Source: a virus. Taken from it: DNA of 21,016 nt. Under the pieces are notes generated by a model. That model did not search any database, was not told the origin of the DNA, and saw only the letters and a list, made by a program, of their open reading frames with translations. The stretch lies in IMG/VR virus record IMGVR_UViG_3300007504_000079, positions 1 through 21,016 of that record; one strand, given 5' to 3'. Shown here piece by piece: positions 20,773-21,016 of this stretch (its first letter is position 1; the number at the start of each line of letters is the position of its first letter). Position numbers and translations under genes: made by a program.

Positions 20773-20944
20773 TTACCACGGCACTACTGCCAAACTGAAC
20801 GTAGCTCTGGAAATGGCAAAGAAAGTGATGAGGTTGAAGAAGAACCTAAAAGATGCCGACACAGAGTGTCGTTATGAGATAGACGATCTGGCAGCGATGG
20901 CTCAGATGATCTTGCTTGAAGTAGAAGAGAGGGAGAAAGAATGA
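20765..20944 (+). CDS. Small helical hypothetical protein, 59 aa
   Basis: The ATG at 20765 lies inside the end of dCMP deaminase (8-nt overlap) with GGGGGAG about 11 nt upstream. The product MPSYHGTTAKLNVALEMAKK... is a charged, almost wholly helical protein (ALEMAKKVMRLKKNLKDADT, then a helix to the end), suggesting a coiled coil. No family is recognised. Its TGA overlaps the next ATG (ATGA at 20941), which supports a real, coupled gene. Confidence 0.62.
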   Translation: MPSYHGTTAKLNVALEMAKKVMRLKKNLKDADTECRYEIDDLAAMAQMILLEVEEREKE

Positions 20945-21016
20945 GCTACACCGACCACGAAGGTACTGAGTTCAAAACCAAAGGAGCAATGTGCCGCCAC
21001 TGGGGGATCACGCATT
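20941..21016 (+). CDS. HTH-type protein, partial at the right edge
   Basis: The ATG at 20941 overlaps the previous stop (ATGA). Twenty-five residues are visible before the window ends: MSYTDHEGTEFKTKGAMCRH and WGITH. This is the 'yDh.Gn.f.s...MC..wgi' opening of the phage HTH segment also suspected in the 8308 gene. It might belong to a DNA-binding protein or to the C-terminal type of domain accompanying AP2/HNH proteins. Too little is present to say more. Confidence 0.55.
   Translation, partial: MSYTDHEGTEFKTKGAMCRHWGITH

Overview
This window is part of a tailed double-stranded DNA bacteriophage genome (Caudoviricetes), AT-rich overall and very AT-rich between about 4.8 and 6.6 kb. The evidence is a divergent phage layout. 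Terminase, portal, scaffold and P22-type coat genes lie on the minus strand, and a long replication and nucleotide-metabolism block lies on the plus strand. There is no integrase, repressor, rRNA or tRNA in the window. Strong GGAG-type ribosome binding sites suggest a bacterial host, but nothing here identifies it.

Layout. Positions 1-4789 (minus) hold head morphogenesis genes, transcribed in the order small terminase, large terminase, DUF4055-type portal, scaffold and coat; the coat gene runs off the left edge. Positions 4790-5537 are an AT-rich intergenic region with degenerate tandem repeats, a G-rich block and divergent promoters. Positions 5538-7878 (plus) hold nine small, mostly unrecognised genes, including two tiny membrane-protein genes. 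Positions 7879-8307 have no gene but carry a dense array of AGGAC repeats and a perfect 10-bp dyad; this is the best candidate replication origin. Positions 8308-17057 hold replication and recombination genes: an HTH protein, a PrimPol/SF3-helicase primase, an SNF2 helicase, a coiled-coil protein, a putative ssDNA-binding protein, a zinc-ribbon protein, a family A DNA polymerase and a VRR-NUC nuclease.

Positions 17151-20772 form a tight overlapping operon. It encodes dUTPase, a U32-family Fe-S protein (the family of RlhA, TrhP and UbiU/UbiV), a P-loop nucleotide kinase fused to a uracil-DNA-glycosylase-like domain, an O-methyltransferase-like enzyme and dCMP deaminase. Two small genes follow, the last cut by the right edge.

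How they fit together: the primase-helicase, SNF2 helicase, SSB-like protein and polymerase would replicate the genome from the repeat-rich origin. dCMP deaminase and dUTPase both yield dUMP. The U32 protein plus methyltransferase resembles, by analogy, the tRNA pathway in which TrhP hydroxylates uridine and a methyltransferase then modifies the hydroxyl. I suggest, as inference only, a phage pyrimidine-modification pathway. A second unexpected pattern is that at least seven non-overlapping genes place the Shine-Dalgarno sequence in the loop of a small hairpin just before the start codon. The stems differ in sequence, and five of them share a GGA triloop.
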